Assembly (NCBI RefSeq): GCF_003236175.1
Contig: NZ_QKTW01000017.1
Span: 74,304 to 138,303, forward strand
Source: Taibaiella soli
GTDB lineage: Bacteria; Bacteroidota; Bacteroidia; Chitinophagales; Chitinophagaceae
DNA length: 64,000 nucleotides
Direction of reading: 5' to 3'
Shown here: one piece after another, positions 9,139-18,250 of the stretch
How positions within the stretch are numbered: the stretch's first letter is position 1
How the letters are laid out: every line of letters starts with the position of its first letter
Position numbers and translations under genes: made by a program
The notes under the pieces: generated by a model
What the model saw: the letters and a program-made list of their open reading frames with translations, nothing else
Database searches by the model: none
Told to the model about the DNA's origin: nothing

Positions 9139-9612
9139 ATGGAAAATAATATGAAAGAAATACGCCTGGGCCAAGGCTTAGGCAAGCTCATCTTCGGTAT
9201 GACACGCGATCAGGCTAAAGCAATCCTCGGCGCACCGTCTGAAAAAGAAAAATACTCTTTGTCTGACGATGGCGACGATACAGAAGCTTGGCATTATGAT
9301 GATCTGGGACTGTCACTTTCCTTTGATCAGGAAAATGAATGGAAACTGACCAGCATCGCAGTAAGTTCTGAAGATTACAAACTGGAAGGTGAAGTACTTA
9401 TAGGCCGTGAAATGGAAGAAATTCTGGATTCGATCAGTAAGAAAGACTGGGGCGAACCAGAAGAAGATGAAGAAGTAGCCGAAGAAAGTCCTGAACACCG
9501 TTTGCTGCACATCGACGAAGCCACACTCAGCCTGTGGTTCGAAAACGGTGTACTCACAGAATTACAATGGGGTCCGTTTTACGAAAACGAATCCGTAAAA
9601 TGGCCATCTTAA
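9139..9612 (+). CDS. conserved hypothetical acidic protein
   Basis: About 157 residues, cytoplasmic and strongly acidic, with an EEDEEVAEESPE stretch near residue 120. The N-terminus has the pattern LGKLIFGMTRDQAKAILGAPSEKEKY, which recalls the short helix-then-PxxE pattern of BamE/SmpA-like or immunity-type small proteins, but there is no signal peptide or lipobox. The C-terminus (LSLWFENGVLTELQWGPFY) looks like a beta-hairpin. Possible starts are GTG 9121, ATG 9139 and ATG 9151; 9139 is a compromise. Function unknown. Confidence 0.65.
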   Translation: MENNMKEIRLGQGLGKLIFGMTRDQAKAILGAPSEKEKYSLSDDGDDTEAWHYDDLGLSLSFDQENEWKLTSIAVSSEDYKLEGEVLIGREMEEILDSISKKDWGEPEEDEEVAEESPEHRLLHIDEATLSLWFENGVLTELQWGPFYENESVKWPS

Positions 9613-9640
9613 TAGCCGTCGATTGTACCCGAAATCATTA

Positions 9641-9671
9641 AAAAGAGGTTGTCTGTGACAACCTCTTTTTT
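9641..9671 (+). terminator. intrinsic terminator after the 9139 gene
   Basis: A 13-bp stem (AAAAGAGGTTGTC / GACAACCTCTTTT) with a 3-nt loop and a T-run. The same GAGGTTGTC stem recurs in degenerate form at 49,630. Confidence 0.85.
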
Positions 9672-9709
9672 GTTATTTTGCTGATCACTGATACTCCAAA
9701 AGTCAAACC

Positions 9710-9795
9710 GTTAAAAAGTCAAGAGGTTAAAACTTATAACGTAGAACTTAAAACGTACAACTTATAACTTAAAACCCGCAACTTAAAAACGAAAT
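9710..9795. repeat. short-word repeat tract (ACTTATAAC / AACTTAAAAC)
   Basis: Multiple near-copies of ACTTATAAC, ACTTAAAAC and ACGTACAAC run in tandem just before the antiporter gene. A second tract of the same family lies at 4523-4560 (bshA downstream side), and a third family (CTTTTGACTTTTGA) at 9065-9100. Confidence 0.55.
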
Positions 9796-9805
9796 CCAAA
9801 CACCA

Positions 9806-11200
9806 ATGATAAAAACAAGATCTGGCATTTTATTTTACATAATCACCATCGGTGCACTGGTAGGGCTTATTTTCTTTGTTTTACACGCAGGTAAGCAATT
9901 AGAAACCTCCATTGGCAGCACACTCACGGCAAACCCAATGCCAAAACAGGCCCTGCAGCAAAACGCGCATTCGGCACTATCGCACCCACTGGCCGTATTT
10001 ATTATGCAGATCACCATTATTATCATTGCGTCAAGACTCTGCGCTTATCTGTTTCAAAAAATCGGGCAGCCCGCCGTGATGGGCGAAACCATCGCAGGCA
10101 TCCTTCTTGGTCCTTCGCTGATGAGCGCTGCGTTACCTGGTTTCAGTCAGTTTATTTTCCCGGCAGCATCATTGGGCAACCTGCAGATGCTCAGTCAAAT
10201 CGGACTCATCCTGTTCATGTTCGTTATCGGAATGGAACTTGATTTGAATGTACTGAAGAAAAAAGCCGGCGCAGCCATCATGATCAGCCACGCCAGCATC
10301 GTCATTCCATACGGATTGGGCGTTTCGCTCGCCTATTTTATTTATCAAAAATATGCGCCGCCACATATCCCATTTTACGCATTCTCGCTTTTTATGGGCA
10401 TCGCCATGAGTATCACCGCATTTCCGGTACTGGCCAGAATTATACGTGAGCGCAACTGGCAAAAAACACGACTCGGCACTTTAGCAATTACCTGCGCAGC
10501 AGCAGATGATATCACGGCCTGGTGTTTGCTGGCAATTGTTGTAGCCATTGCCAAAGCAGGCTCCCTAAGCGCGGCTATGTACACCATTTTGTTCGCACTG
10601 ATTTACGTGTTGGCAATGTTTTTTATTATAAAGCCTTTTCTCAGCAAATTACTATCACGCAAAACCGAAGACAAAAACATTCACCGGTCCACGCTCGCGC
10701 TGGTATTTGTAGTATTGTTACTTAGTGCTTATTGCGCGGAAGTCATCGGGATTCACGCTCTGTTCGGCGCATTTCTGGCCGGCGTTGTCATGCCTCAAAA
10801 CTGGAATTTCAGAAATAACCTTATCCATAAAATTGAAGATGTCGCGCTCGTATTATTGTTGCCACTGTTCTTTGTATTTACGGGTTTACGTACGCAAGTA
10901 GGACTACTCAACACGCCGGAACTAGGCATTACCTGTCTACTCATTATTCTTATCGCTGTACTGGGTAAACTGGGAGGCAGCGCCTTCACCGCACGCTTTA
11001 CCGGAGAAACACCACGCAATAGCCTTGCCATTGGTGCACTGATGAATACCCGTGGGCTCGTAGAACTTGTGGTACTCAACATTGGTTACGACCTCGGCAT
11101 TCTCACGCCAGAAATGTTTACCATGATGGTATTAATGGCAATCGTCACTACACTCATGACCACGCCAATATTGAATTGGCTAAAGGTTACGGGAGACTAA
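9806..11200 (+). CDS. CPA2-family cation:proton antiporter (Kef-like)
   Basis: A 464-residue inner-membrane exchanger of Na+ or K+ for H+. An extra hydrophobic segment (residues ~8-26) precedes the transporter core; the core begins about residue 65 (FIMQITIIIIASRLCAYLF) and carries PAVMGETIAGILLGPS, the hallmark of the KefB/CPA2 family. About 12 helices follow, with an unwound-helix region near CAAADDITAWCLLA (paired Asp, ion-binding) and MNTRGLVELV near the end. There is no C-terminal NAD-binding (TrkA-N) domain, so it is not a complete Kef channel. Single gene. Confidence 0.9.
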   Translation: MIKTRSGILFYIITIGALVGLIFFVLHAGKQLETSIGSTLTANPMPKQALQQNAHSALSHPLAVFIMQITIIIIASRLCAYLFQKIGQPAVMGETIAGILLGPSLMSAALPGFSQFIFPAASLGNLQMLSQIGLILFMFVIGMELDLNVLKKKAGAAIMISHASIVIPYGLGVSLAYFIYQKYAPPHIPFYAFSLFMGIAMSITAFPVLARIIRERNWQKTRLGTLAITCAAADDITAWCLLAIVVAIAKAGSLSAAMYTILFALIYVLAMFFIIKPFLSKLLSRKTEDKNIHRSTLALVFVVLLLSAYCAEVIGIHALFGAFLAGVVMPQNWNFRNNLIHKIEDVALVLLLPLFFVFTGLRTQVGLLNTPELGITCLLIILIAVLGKLGGSAFTARFTGETPRNSLAIGALMNTRGLVELVVLNIGYDLGILTPEMFTMMVLMAIVTTLMTTPILNWLKVTGD

Positions 11201-11360
11201 AGCTGGTGCGAGATTATTTTTCGCCCGATTATATCAAAATTATTTTTGCCACAAGCGTCAAAACTCCGGTTAAAATAAGTTGCGTCGCACACTGCATCAC
11301 CAGTGCTGCTATTGGGTTTTCCCATACAAACTTTGCACTTTTAACTTTTGAATTTTTAAT

Positions 11361-11849
11361 TTACCCGATCTTCATCAATTGTTCCAGCACCACAAAAGTA
11401 GCCGGACAAACGGTTGCATTCTTTAAAGTAAGGGAAACACGCTTCAGCAGTACGTCTTCATCGGTATACGGATAACGGCGGCAATCGCTCGGGCGATCTT
11501 CGTAAATAGAACACGTGTTGTCGTCAAGCAGAAAAGCGCAGGGCGATTGTTTTAAGACATAATCGCTGTCCTCATCCAGTTTAAGGTATTTACCAACCAA
11601 TTCACCTTCTTTCATGCGCAGCGCTTTGGCAATACGTTTGATATCAGGTTGTTTAAAACGAGGGGAATAATTTTTACAGCAATTCGCACATTCCAGACAA
11701 TCAATTTTGCTGAATGCTTCCTCATGCAAATCCGGCAATGCTTTCAGCATTTTATTCTTATTGCCTTTTTCCAGCAATCGTTTATAAGATTTCTGATGTT
11801 CTTTAGAAACCTTTTGCCAGTCTGCCGGTAATGAATCCTGATTTGCCAT
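11361..11849 (-). CDS. YkgJ-type cysteine-cluster (zinc/iron-chelating) protein
   Basis: A 162-residue cytoplasmic protein of the CxxCxxCC family. The cysteine pattern is C51-x2-C54-x2-C57-C58 in IDCLECANCCKNY, then two further Cys in PCAFLLDDNTCSIYEDRPSDCRRYP, the signature thought to bind zinc or an Fe-S cluster. Family length is about 120-250 residues, so this is complete. Its function is unknown, although family members often act near oxygenases. Transcribed alone and convergent with the antiporter. Confidence 0.85.
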   Translation of the reverse strand: MANQDSLPADWQKVSKEHQKSYKRLLEKGNKNKMLKALPDLHEEAFSKIDCLECANCCKNYSPRFKQPDIKRIAKALRMKEGELVGKYLKLDEDSDYVLKQSPCAFLLDDNTCSIYEDRPSDCRRYPYTDEDVLLKRVSLTLKNATVCPATFVVLEQLMKIG

Positions 11850-12224
11850 GGAAACGCAAAGTTACTGAAAAGTGAATGGTCAATGGTGATTGGTCAAAGC
11901 AATTCGTCGTTTGTCACCCTGAGCTGCGTCGAAGGTCGATATTCCATGGTTCGACTACGCTCACCATGACAAAGTGTGTCTCGCGATGGAACTCCCCTTC
12001 AGGGACCGGGGTAAATAAAAAAAAGCCAGCCTGAGAACAGGCCAGCCCCTATAAACCCTATCACCATGAAAACATCTTTATGCTATATGCTGAAGTATTT
12101 TATGTCGTTGTTTGTAATGTAAAATTACGATGGAAATTGATTTTGTCAACAAATTTTAGGTGTAATAACATCTAAAAAACAATTTTCAGAATCTTCAGAA
12201 TCTATCATTATACATAACTCATTG
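11850..12224. other. intergenic stretch with REP-like hairpin and short leader-like ORF
   Basis: No ordinary gene. Contents, in order: a short-word repeat GTGAATGGTCAATGGTGATTGGTC; an imperfect inverted repeat at 11,910-11,973; a GC-rich hairpin near 12,020-12,050 whose minus-strand reading ends in eight T (possible parB terminator); and an 18-codon ORF (12,066-12,122, begins MKTSLCYML). No ribosome-binding signal or downstream gene supports the small ORF. Confidence 0.5.
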
Positions 12225-13166
12225 TTACACATTCATCTTGTCCATGATTCTTTCCAGATCCTCGTCGCTATAAAATTCTATCACGACAGAACCTTTACCA
12301 TTTTTCTTACGATCGAGCTTAACACGCGTAGAAAAATGGGAAGCCATATTGTCCTCAATACGTTTGTAAGCAGGCGGCAGTTTGTGCGCGTCTTTTACCG
12401 GATTGTTCGGAATTTTCTCGGAAGTCATGTTTTTTACCAGCTGTTCTACCTGGCGCACAGACAATCCTTTTTCCAGCACTTCACGGTAAACATACAATTG
12501 CTGATCAATCTGCTCCAAACCGATAATAGCGCGCGCATGTCCCATTGAAAGACGGCCATCGCGTACTGATTTTTGTATATCTGGTGGTAATTTGAGCAGA
12601 CGGATGTAATTGGTCACCGTGCTACGCTCTTTTTTCATGCGCTCAGAAACTTGTTCCTGAGTAAGGTCGCATTCATCCATAAGACGCTTGTAGCTCAGTG
12701 CCACTTCAATAGCATTGAGATTTTCGCGTTGCAGGTTTTCAAGCAATGCCATTTCGAGCATTTGCTGATCATCTGCAGTACGCACATAAGCGGGGATATC
12801 TTTCAACCCAGCCATTTTAGCGGCACGCCAGCGACGCTCACCGGAAATGATCTGAAATGATTTTTCACCCACTTTTACAACCGTAATTGGCTGGATGATA
12901 TCATGCAGTTTAATACTTTCTGCTAATTCATTCATCGCCTGTTCGTCAAAATCATGACGCGGCTGTTTCGGGTTGACCGCAATCTGATCTACCGGAATAC
13001 GATTAATAGCATTTCCGTTATTTGCAGCAGAAGCAGCGGCAACAGGCTGTGGTTTCGCACCAGACACCACATCAGTGGTCGCCTTCATGTCCTCATCAAT
13101 AGTATTGAGCAACGCTCTGATACCTTTTCCTAATGCCTGTTTTTGTGGATTCTTATTTTGAGCCAT
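12225..13166 (-). CDS. parB: chromosome partitioning protein ParB
   Basis: A 313-residue DNA-binding CTPase that loads on parS and slides on DNA to organise the origin region. The N-terminal ParB/Sulfiredoxin-like domain has NPKQPRHDFD, and the CTP-binding C-motif is ISGERRWRAAK. The helix-turn-helix (LTQEQVSERMKKERSTVTNYIRLLKLP) reads parS, and the C-terminal dimer domain follows after residue 230. The start at 13,166 (MAQNKNPQK) overlaps the parA stop by 14 nt, as in most parAB operons; a five-codon upstream extension is unlikely. No parS site was noticed in the window. Confidence 0.93.
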   Translation of the reverse strand: MAQNKNPQKQALGKGIRALLNTIDEDMKATTDVVSGAKPQPVAAASAANNGNAINRIPVDQIAVNPKQPRHDFDEQAMNELAESIKLHDIIQPITVVKVGEKSFQIISGERRWRAAKMAGLKDIPAYVRTADDQQMLEMALLENLQRENLNAIEVALSYKRLMDECDLTQEQVSERMKKERSTVTNYIRLLKLPPDIQKSVRDGRLSMGHARAIIGLEQIDQQLYVYREVLEKGLSVRQVEQLVKNMTSEKIPNNPVKDAHKLPPAYKRIEDNMASHFSTRVKLDRKKNGKGSVVIEFYSDEDLERIMDKMNV

Positions 13167-13974
13167 GCTCGTCAGTTTCAAATATTTTATCCTCGTTTTT
13201 AATCTTAGTCAGGTTGTTTTTCTGCAAAATCTCTTTACCGAGATTCAGATAGTTTACAGCACCTGTACTTTCTGCATCATACATCAATGCAGGCTTACCA
13301 AAACTCGGCGCTTCACCCAGTTTGGTATTGCGGTGTACGATGGTATTAAATACCAGTTCACCAAAGTGATTTTTAATCTCTTCCACAACCTGGTTACTCA
13401 GACGCAAACGGCCATCGTACATAGTCATCAGAATACCCTCCACCTGTAAGTCAGGGTTGATATGCGTTTGTACGATCTTGATCGTGTTCAGCAATTTGCC
13501 GAGACCTTCAAGGGCAAAATATTCGCATTGTACCGGAATGGCTACGCTATCAGCTGCCGCAAGCGCGTTTACCGTGATGAGACCCAGCGACGGCGAACAA
13601 TCGATGATGATAAAATCAAACTCTTTACGCTGCTCTTCTAGCGCTGCACGCAGAATATGCTCACGGTTTGGATGATTGATCAGTTCGATTTCAGCACCAA
13701 CAAGGTCAAGATGAGACGGCATGAGGTAAAGATTAGGCGTTTCCGTTTCCAGAATAATCTGGCTGGCGGGCGTATCATTTACCAGGCAGTCATAAAGGCT
13801 GAGCTGAATATTTTTCAGATCAAACCCGTTACCCGTAGTACTGTTAGCCTGCGGATCGCCATCCACAAGCAGGGTTTTATACTCCAGCACTGCCAGACTC
13901 GCAGCCAGATTAATGGCTGTGGTAGTCTTTCCTACGCCACCCTTCTGGTTGGCTATCGCTATAACTTTACACAT
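13153..13974 (-). CDS. parA: chromosome partitioning ATPase ParA
   Basis: A 273-residue Walker-type ATPase that moves ParB-bound origins apart. It has the deviant Walker A motif IANQKGGVGKTTTA at residues 7-20 (signature Lys11 and Lys16), Walker A' DGDPQANST and Walker B IIIDCSPSLG. Start at 13,974 (MCKVIAIANQ), because the 9 codons before it are not conserved in the family. The 3' end overlaps parB. It is probably the first gene of a parA-parB operon; the gene upstream, a metal-dependent hydrolase, ends 33 bp before it in the same direction. Confidence 0.94.
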   Translation of the reverse strand: MCKVIAIANQKGGVGKTTTAINLAASLAVLEYKTLLVDGDPQANSTTGNGFDLKNIQLSLYDCLVNDTPASQIILETETPNLYLMPSHLDLVGAEIELINHPNREHILRAALEEQRKEFDFIIIDCSPSLGLITVNALAAADSVAIPVQCEYFALEGLGKLLNTIKIVQTHINPDLQVEGILMTMYDGRLRLSNQVVEEIKNHFGELVFNTIVHRNTKLGEAPSFGKPALMYDAESTGAVNYLNLGKEILQKNNLTKIKNEDKIFETDEHGSK

Positions 13975-14006
13975 TTGTAAGTCTAAATTCAAAAAAGTCA
14001 ATAATC

Positions 14007-14684
14007 TTATAGGGCAATTTCTTTACCGATTTCCGGCAAAATAAGCGTTTTCCCCGCAGCAGCAAATTGTTTTGCAACTGCTTCATGATCTATGCGGATC
14101 ACTTCAAAGGTATCAAAATGCACGCCAACTATCTTATCACACTGAATAAAATCTGCCGCAAGGATTGCTTCTTCTGCATCCATTGTGTAATTACCGCCAA
14201 TTGGCAATACTGCAAATGAAAGTTTCACGAAGCGTGGAATCAACTGCATATCCGTAATCACGCCAGTATCACCCGCGTAGTAAAAAGCTCCTTCATCATT
14301 GCTGATCACAAAACCGCCGGGATTACCGCCATAACTGCCATCAGGCATACTGCTGCTGTGTGAAGCCGGTACAAAACGCAGTTTACCGAAGTCGAACTGC
14401 ATGCTACCGAAATTAATACCATGTACTTTTTCACAACCGTTCTGATGCGCCCAGCCTGCTACTTCTGCCGCTGCAATAACCGTAGCTCCTGTATTTTGAG
14501 CAATCGCCGCCATGTCACCAACATGATCACCATGACCATGTGAAACAAGAATATAATCAGCTTCAATTTTCTTTACATCAATATCTTTAGCCAGCGCATT
14601 GCCGGTGATAAACGGATCAAACAGTAATTTCTTGCCCGCAGTCTCTACCATAAAGCAAGCATGTCCGTAATAAGTAAATTTCAT
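14007..14684 (-). CDS. metallo-beta-lactamase-fold hydrolase (UPF0173 type)
   Basis: A 225-residue metal-dependent hydrolase. The N-terminal MKFTYYGHACFMVE strand, then the HxHxDH zinc motif in SHGHGDHVGDM, YAGDTGV (bridging Asp) and VGVHFDTFE (last His) match the UPF0173/YtkL group. The family's substrate is unknown; related proteins cleave phosphodiesters or lactones. The start at 14,684 agrees with family N-termini, which begin MKxTYxGHA. It lies directly upstream of parA in the same direction, 32 bp apart, and may be co-transcribed. Confidence 0.88.
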   Translation of the reverse strand: MKFTYYGHACFMVETAGKKLLFDPFITGNALAKDIDVKKIEADYILVSHGHGDHVGDMAAIAQNTGATVIAAAEVAGWAHQNGCEKVHGINFGSMQFDFGKLRFVPASHSSSMPDGSYGGNPGGFVISNDEGAFYYAGDTGVITDMQLIPRFVKLSFAVLPIGGNYTMDAEEAILAADFIQCDKIVGVHFDTFEVIRIDHEAVAKQFAAAGKTLILPEIGKEIAL

Positions 14685-14937
14685 AGCCGTATCGTTTAGT
14701 TGACCTGGTATTAAAAGGCCCACAAAAATAATGTTCGCCCGCGACTTTTTGAGCGTTTAAATATAAAATGTGGATAAGATGAAATGAAAAGCAGACCATT
14801 CATTTAAACAATAGATAATACATCGAGCCGCGGTGGTCGAAACAATGCCGGTACACTTTCAAATATTTCCACAACTATATCAGGTATAACAATTTGTCAT
14901 TCGATTTTACGTATTCACTTCCGATGACCAAAGCATG

Positions 14938-14945
14938 TACCTTTG
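14938..14945 (+). promoter_or_regulatory. -7 box (TACCTTTG)
   Basis: Exact TAnnTTTG match 26 bp before the ATG at 14,971. The box includes the start of the longer possible reading frame, which supports the shorter start. Confidence 0.5.
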
Positions 14946-14970
14946 CAACCATATTTTCTGTTTACTCCCA

Positions 14971-15471
14971 ATGATCACAATAATAGCCGGCACCAACCGC
15001 AAAGACAGTATGACACTGCGGGTCGCCAATCTTTATTATAAAATACTGAGTGAAAAAACGAATAACGTCCAACTGCTTTCGCTGGAGGACAAGGACATTT
15101 TAACACGTAATGACGTGATGAAGGAAATTGAAGAAAATTATCTCATTCCTTCCGAAAAATTCGTTTTCATCATTCCTGAATACAATGGCAGTTTTCCCGG
15201 CATACTAAAACTACTACTCGACAACAGTGATATCAAAAAAGCCTGGTGGCATAAAAAAGCAATGATGACTGGCGTATCCGACGGTCGGGCGGGCAATCTG
15301 CGAGGTATGGAACACCTTACGAATATCCTGCATTACGTAAAAGTGCATGTATTGTATAACAAACTGCCGATTTCCCGGATCAACGAAGAAATGGATAAAG
15401 ACGGCAATCTGCTGATTCCTGCCACCCGCCAGGTAATTGAGCAACAAATCGATGAATTTTTAAACTTTTAG
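14971..15471 (+). CDS. NAD(P)H-dependent FMN reductase (flavodoxin-like)
   Basis: A 166-residue flavin reductase. Starts MITIIAGTNRKDSMTLRVA, the FMN phosphate loop (GTNRKxS); a second flavin contact is PEYNGSFPGILKLLLD, matching the PEYNG(S) motif of the NADPH-dependent FMN reductase family. The cytoplasmic enzyme reduces flavin, quinone or azo compounds. It is the first gene of an operon with the metallophosphoesterase 5 bp downstream; an exact -7 box lies just upstream. Confidence 0.9.
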   Translation: MITIIAGTNRKDSMTLRVANLYYKILSEKTNNVQLLSLEDKDILTRNDVMKEIEENYLIPSEKFVFIIPEYNGSFPGILKLLLDNSDIKKAWWHKKAMMTGVSDGRAGNLRGMEHLTNILHYVKVHVLYNKLPISRINEEMDKDGNLLIPATRQVIEQQIDEFLNF

Positions 15472-15476
15472 AACTT

Positions 15477-16721
15477 ATGTGGTTGCGCTTATTGTTGTTC
15501 ATCGCCATTTTAGGATTGGTGGAATATTACAGTTTTATCGTAATTCGCTCAGCGGTCCGGAATCTGCCTTCCATTTGGCGGATCGGCGTAATTTCAGTGT
15601 ATGTATTGATTACTGTCCTGGCCTGGAGCGCTATCATATTTTTCCGCCAGATCAATTGGGCTCATCTGCCGCATTTGCTGCGCAACCTCTCTATTGCTGT
15701 GATTCTGGGCATGACAGTCGGCAAAGTCCTGATGACGCTGGTGATGCTGGTTGACGAAATACGCAGGATTGCACTTTGGATTTTTCAGTCGTTCCAATCA
15801 CCGACTACCGTTCCGATGCCTGACCCGAAAGGCATCAGCCGTTCAACGTTTCTTACAAGATTTGCACTGTTACTCGGTGGCTTTGCTTTGGGTGGCTTCG
15901 TTTATGGCGTAAAAAACCGATACAATTATCATGTGCGTCGCGTTCGTCTTTCTTTTAAATCGCTGCCAGAGGCCTTTAAAGGAATGAAAGTGGTTCAGAT
16001 CTCCGATATTCATACCGGTAGTTTCGACAGTCATCATGCGGTAGAACGCGGCGTTCAGAAAATCATTGACGAAAAACCGGACCTGGTGCTTTTTACCGGC
16101 GATCTGGTCAATAATAAAAGTGAAGAAGCTGAAAGCTACAAAGAGATATTTGCTCGTATCAAAGCGCCGCTGGGCGTATACTCCAGCCTTGGCAACCACG
16201 ATTATGGCGATTATGTAGAATGGGATTCACCTGCTGCTAAAAAAGCGAATCTGGACCGCCTGAAACAAATCCATGCAGAAATGGGCTGGCGTTTGCTCCT
16301 CAATGAACATGTGGAACTGGAGAAAAACGGCGAGAAAATTGCTATTGTAGGTATCGAAAACTGGGGCGCTAAAGGTCATTTCTCCCGTTACGGCGATATG
16401 AAAAAAGCCTACGAAGGTTTGCCGGAAAAAAATATTCCATTTAAAATGTTGCTCTCGCACGACCCTTCCCATTGGGATGCACAAGTAACACCGGAGTATA
16501 AAGACATTCAACTCACACTTGCCGGACACACGCACGGCATGCAGTTTGGCGTAGAAATTCCTGGTCTGAAATGGAGCCCGATTCAATATATGTATCAGAA
16601 ATGGGCGGGACTTTATCAGGAAGGAGAACAATACTTATATGTAAACCGGGGATTCGGGTTCCTGGGATATCCTGGTCGACTGGGTATCCTTCCGGAAATT
16701 ACTGTTTTTGAATTCGTGTAG
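15477..16721 (+). CDS. membrane metallophosphoesterase
   Basis: A 414-residue protein with about four N-terminal membrane helices (residues ~1-140) and a calcineurin-like phosphoesterase domain (about 165-414). The domain carries all five metal motifs: ISDIHTG, FTGDLV, LGNHDYGD, LLSHDPSHW and LAGHTHGMQFG. Such YkuE-like enzymes cleave phosphodiesters or lipid-linked pyrophosphates at the membrane. It directly follows the flavin reductase (5-bp gap) and is likely translated from the same mRNA. Substrate unknown. Confidence 0.9.
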   Translation: MWLRLLLFIAILGLVEYYSFIVIRSAVRNLPSIWRIGVISVYVLITVLAWSAIIFFRQINWAHLPHLLRNLSIAVILGMTVGKVLMTLVMLVDEIRRIALWIFQSFQSPTTVPMPDPKGISRSTFLTRFALLLGGFALGGFVYGVKNRYNYHVRRVRLSFKSLPEAFKGMKVVQISDIHTGSFDSHHAVERGVQKIIDEKPDLVLFTGDLVNNKSEEAESYKEIFARIKAPLGVYSSLGNHDYGDYVEWDSPAAKKANLDRLKQIHAEMGWRLLLNEHVELEKNGEKIAIVGIENWGAKGHFSRYGDMKKAYEGLPEKNIPFKMLLSHDPSHWDAQVTPEYKDIQLTLAGHTHGMQFGVEIPGLKWSPIQYMYQKWAGLYQEGEQYLYVNRGFGFLGYPGRLGILPEITVFEFV

Positions 16722-16823
16722 GCTTCGCCGTTAATAAGTTAAAACGGCAAAGAGATTGATACGTCGTTATGCAATAGGCCTGATGGACACTTGCAGCGGA
16801 CAACTCACCACTCGCAAAAAAAG

Positions 16824-16867
16824 AAAAAGGCGAAAACAGATCGATATCCGTTTTCGCCTTATTTTTT
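16824..16867. terminator. bidirectional terminator
   Basis: An 11-bp stem (AAGGCGAAAAC / GTTTTCGCCTT) with a 12-nt loop; A-run on the left and T-run on the right. It lies between the convergent phosphoesterase and the small 16,868 gene. Confidence 0.8.
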
Positions 16868-17065
16868 TCAGTGACCGATTTTTTTGAGTAGCATGGCTAC
16901 TGCTTCTGGTCTCGGCTGTAACAGTTCTTCTGAAGCCTGTTGCCAGAAATCCTTCATGTTTTTCATTTCGCCGCCCAGCAATTCATTTTCACTTTTCTGT
17001 GTGCTAGCCGCCAGCGTCGTTTTGTGGTTTGAAGGAGAAAATGTACGGAGTAAAGTTTTGCTCAT
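16868..17065 (-). CDS. small hypothetical protein (65 aa)
   Basis: A possible real small gene: it ends at a good terminator, is the only frame in this gap and has a coding-like, polar composition. The C-terminal half (MKDFWQQASEELLQPRPEAVAMLLKKI) looks like an amphipathic helical pair. No signal peptide or known motif. The upstream ATG at 17,065 is the first possible start; the internal Met at MKNMKDFWQQ would give about 31 residues. Confidence 0.45.
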   Translation of the reverse strand: MSKTLLRTFSPSNHKTTLAASTQKSENELLGGEMKNMKDFWQQASEELLQPRPEAVAMLLKKIGH

Positions 17066-17223
17066 TAAGATAGATTTTCAGCTTAAACGGCAAATAATAA
17101 AAGATTATTGTTACGCATTTAATTTTTTCTCAAAAACTAGAGCCTTTAACATTCCTTTAAATAAGGCACGATTTTACTACCCTATTAAAGAAGTAAATTA
17201 CTGGCACTACCTAAAAAGTTCCT

Positions 17224-18141
17224 ATGCAAACAATTGGAATCACCGGCGGCACCGGCTTCGTCGGTCACCATTTAGCAACGCAGCTTCAATCTGAAGGATA
17301 TAAAGTGATCATTTTCACCCGTTCGGCCAAACAAACCGGCGACGAACAACTCAGTTATGCGCACTGGGATCCAGACAATAAAAAATGCGATATAGCAGCT
17401 TTGGGAAAAGCAGATGCAATGGTGCACCTAGCGGGCGCGAGCATTGCCGGTAAACGCTGGACGCCGGAACGCAAAAAAGAAATCATTGACAGCCGGGTAG
17501 CTTCTACCCGCTTTTTGGTACAAATGCTTCAGATTCACGCGCCGAATTGCAAAACCCTACTCTGCGCCTCGGCCACCGGCTTTTATGGTCCCGACAGACC
17601 TGGATTAACGCCATTTACAGAAGAAGCACCCGCCTACCCTGATTTTCTGGGAGAGGTCTGCAGAGAATGGGAGGAAGCATCGGAAGAAGCGGCTCATTTT
17701 TTGCGCAGAGTAATTGTACGGTTTGGTATTGTACTCGGCAAAGAATCCGGAGCCTTTCTGGAATTTGAAAAACCGACGCGCATGGGCGTGCTACCGATTT
17801 TGGGTAGTGGCCAGCAAATGGTGTGCTGGATTCATGTGGAAGATCTTGCCCGCATGATCACTTTCCTACTTCAGCATGACACACTTTATGGCATTTATAA
17901 CGGCGTGGCTCCTGTTCCGGTTTCCAACAAAAGACTGATGAAAGATATAGGACAAGAAAAAGGTGGCATCAAAATTCCGGTGCCTGTGCCTTCGTTCGTT
18001 CTGAAAATGATGCTTGGAGAGATGAGCGTGGAGGTTTTAAAGAGCACAACGGTAAGTGCTGAAAAAATCCTGAGAGCAGGCTTTTCATTTAAGTATCCGA
18101 ATATTGAAAAAGCGGTGCACGATTTACTCAAGAAGCGCTGA
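17224..18141 (+). CDS. TIGR01777-family NAD(P)-dependent epimerase/nucleotide-sugar-like SDR
   Basis: A 305-residue extended short-chain dehydrogenase fold, cytoplasmic. Begins with the Rossmann motif GITGGTGFVGHHLA; the SDR core then shows LCASATGFYG (YxxxK is replaced in this subfamily, active-site Tyr in GFYG) and the conserved WIHVEDLARMI. This matches the YfcH/TIGR01777 branch, whose reaction is unknown. Single gene; the next gene is convergent. Confidence 0.9.
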   Translation: MQTIGITGGTGFVGHHLATQLQSEGYKVIIFTRSAKQTGDEQLSYAHWDPDNKKCDIAALGKADAMVHLAGASIAGKRWTPERKKEIIDSRVASTRFLVQMLQIHAPNCKTLLCASATGFYGPDRPGLTPFTEEAPAYPDFLGEVCREWEEASEEAAHFLRRVIVRFGIVLGKESGAFLEFEKPTRMGVLPILGSGQQMVCWIHVEDLARMITFLLQHDTLYGIYNGVAPVPVSNKRLMKDIGQEKGGIKIPVPVPSFVLKMMLGEMSVEVLKSTTVSAEKILRAGFSFKYPNIEKAVHDLLKKR

Positions 18142-18250
18142 AGTTAATAATGATGATTTGGGTGAAAGTAAAAGTTGAATACGAACATGCATTTACATCA
18201 CCCGACAAAGCCAGGAATGCCAATCAAATATTTTTCATGTGCCGCCAACT

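Noticed and set aside
12066-12122. 18-codon frame MKTSLCYML... as a leader peptide
   Set aside because: No downstream plus-strand gene to regulate; the following gene (parB) is convergent.
14007-14684. Beta-lactamase or glyoxalase II
   Set aside because: N-terminal MKFTYYGHACF and motif spacing fit UPF0173; no export signal and no glyoxalase-specific C-terminal domain.
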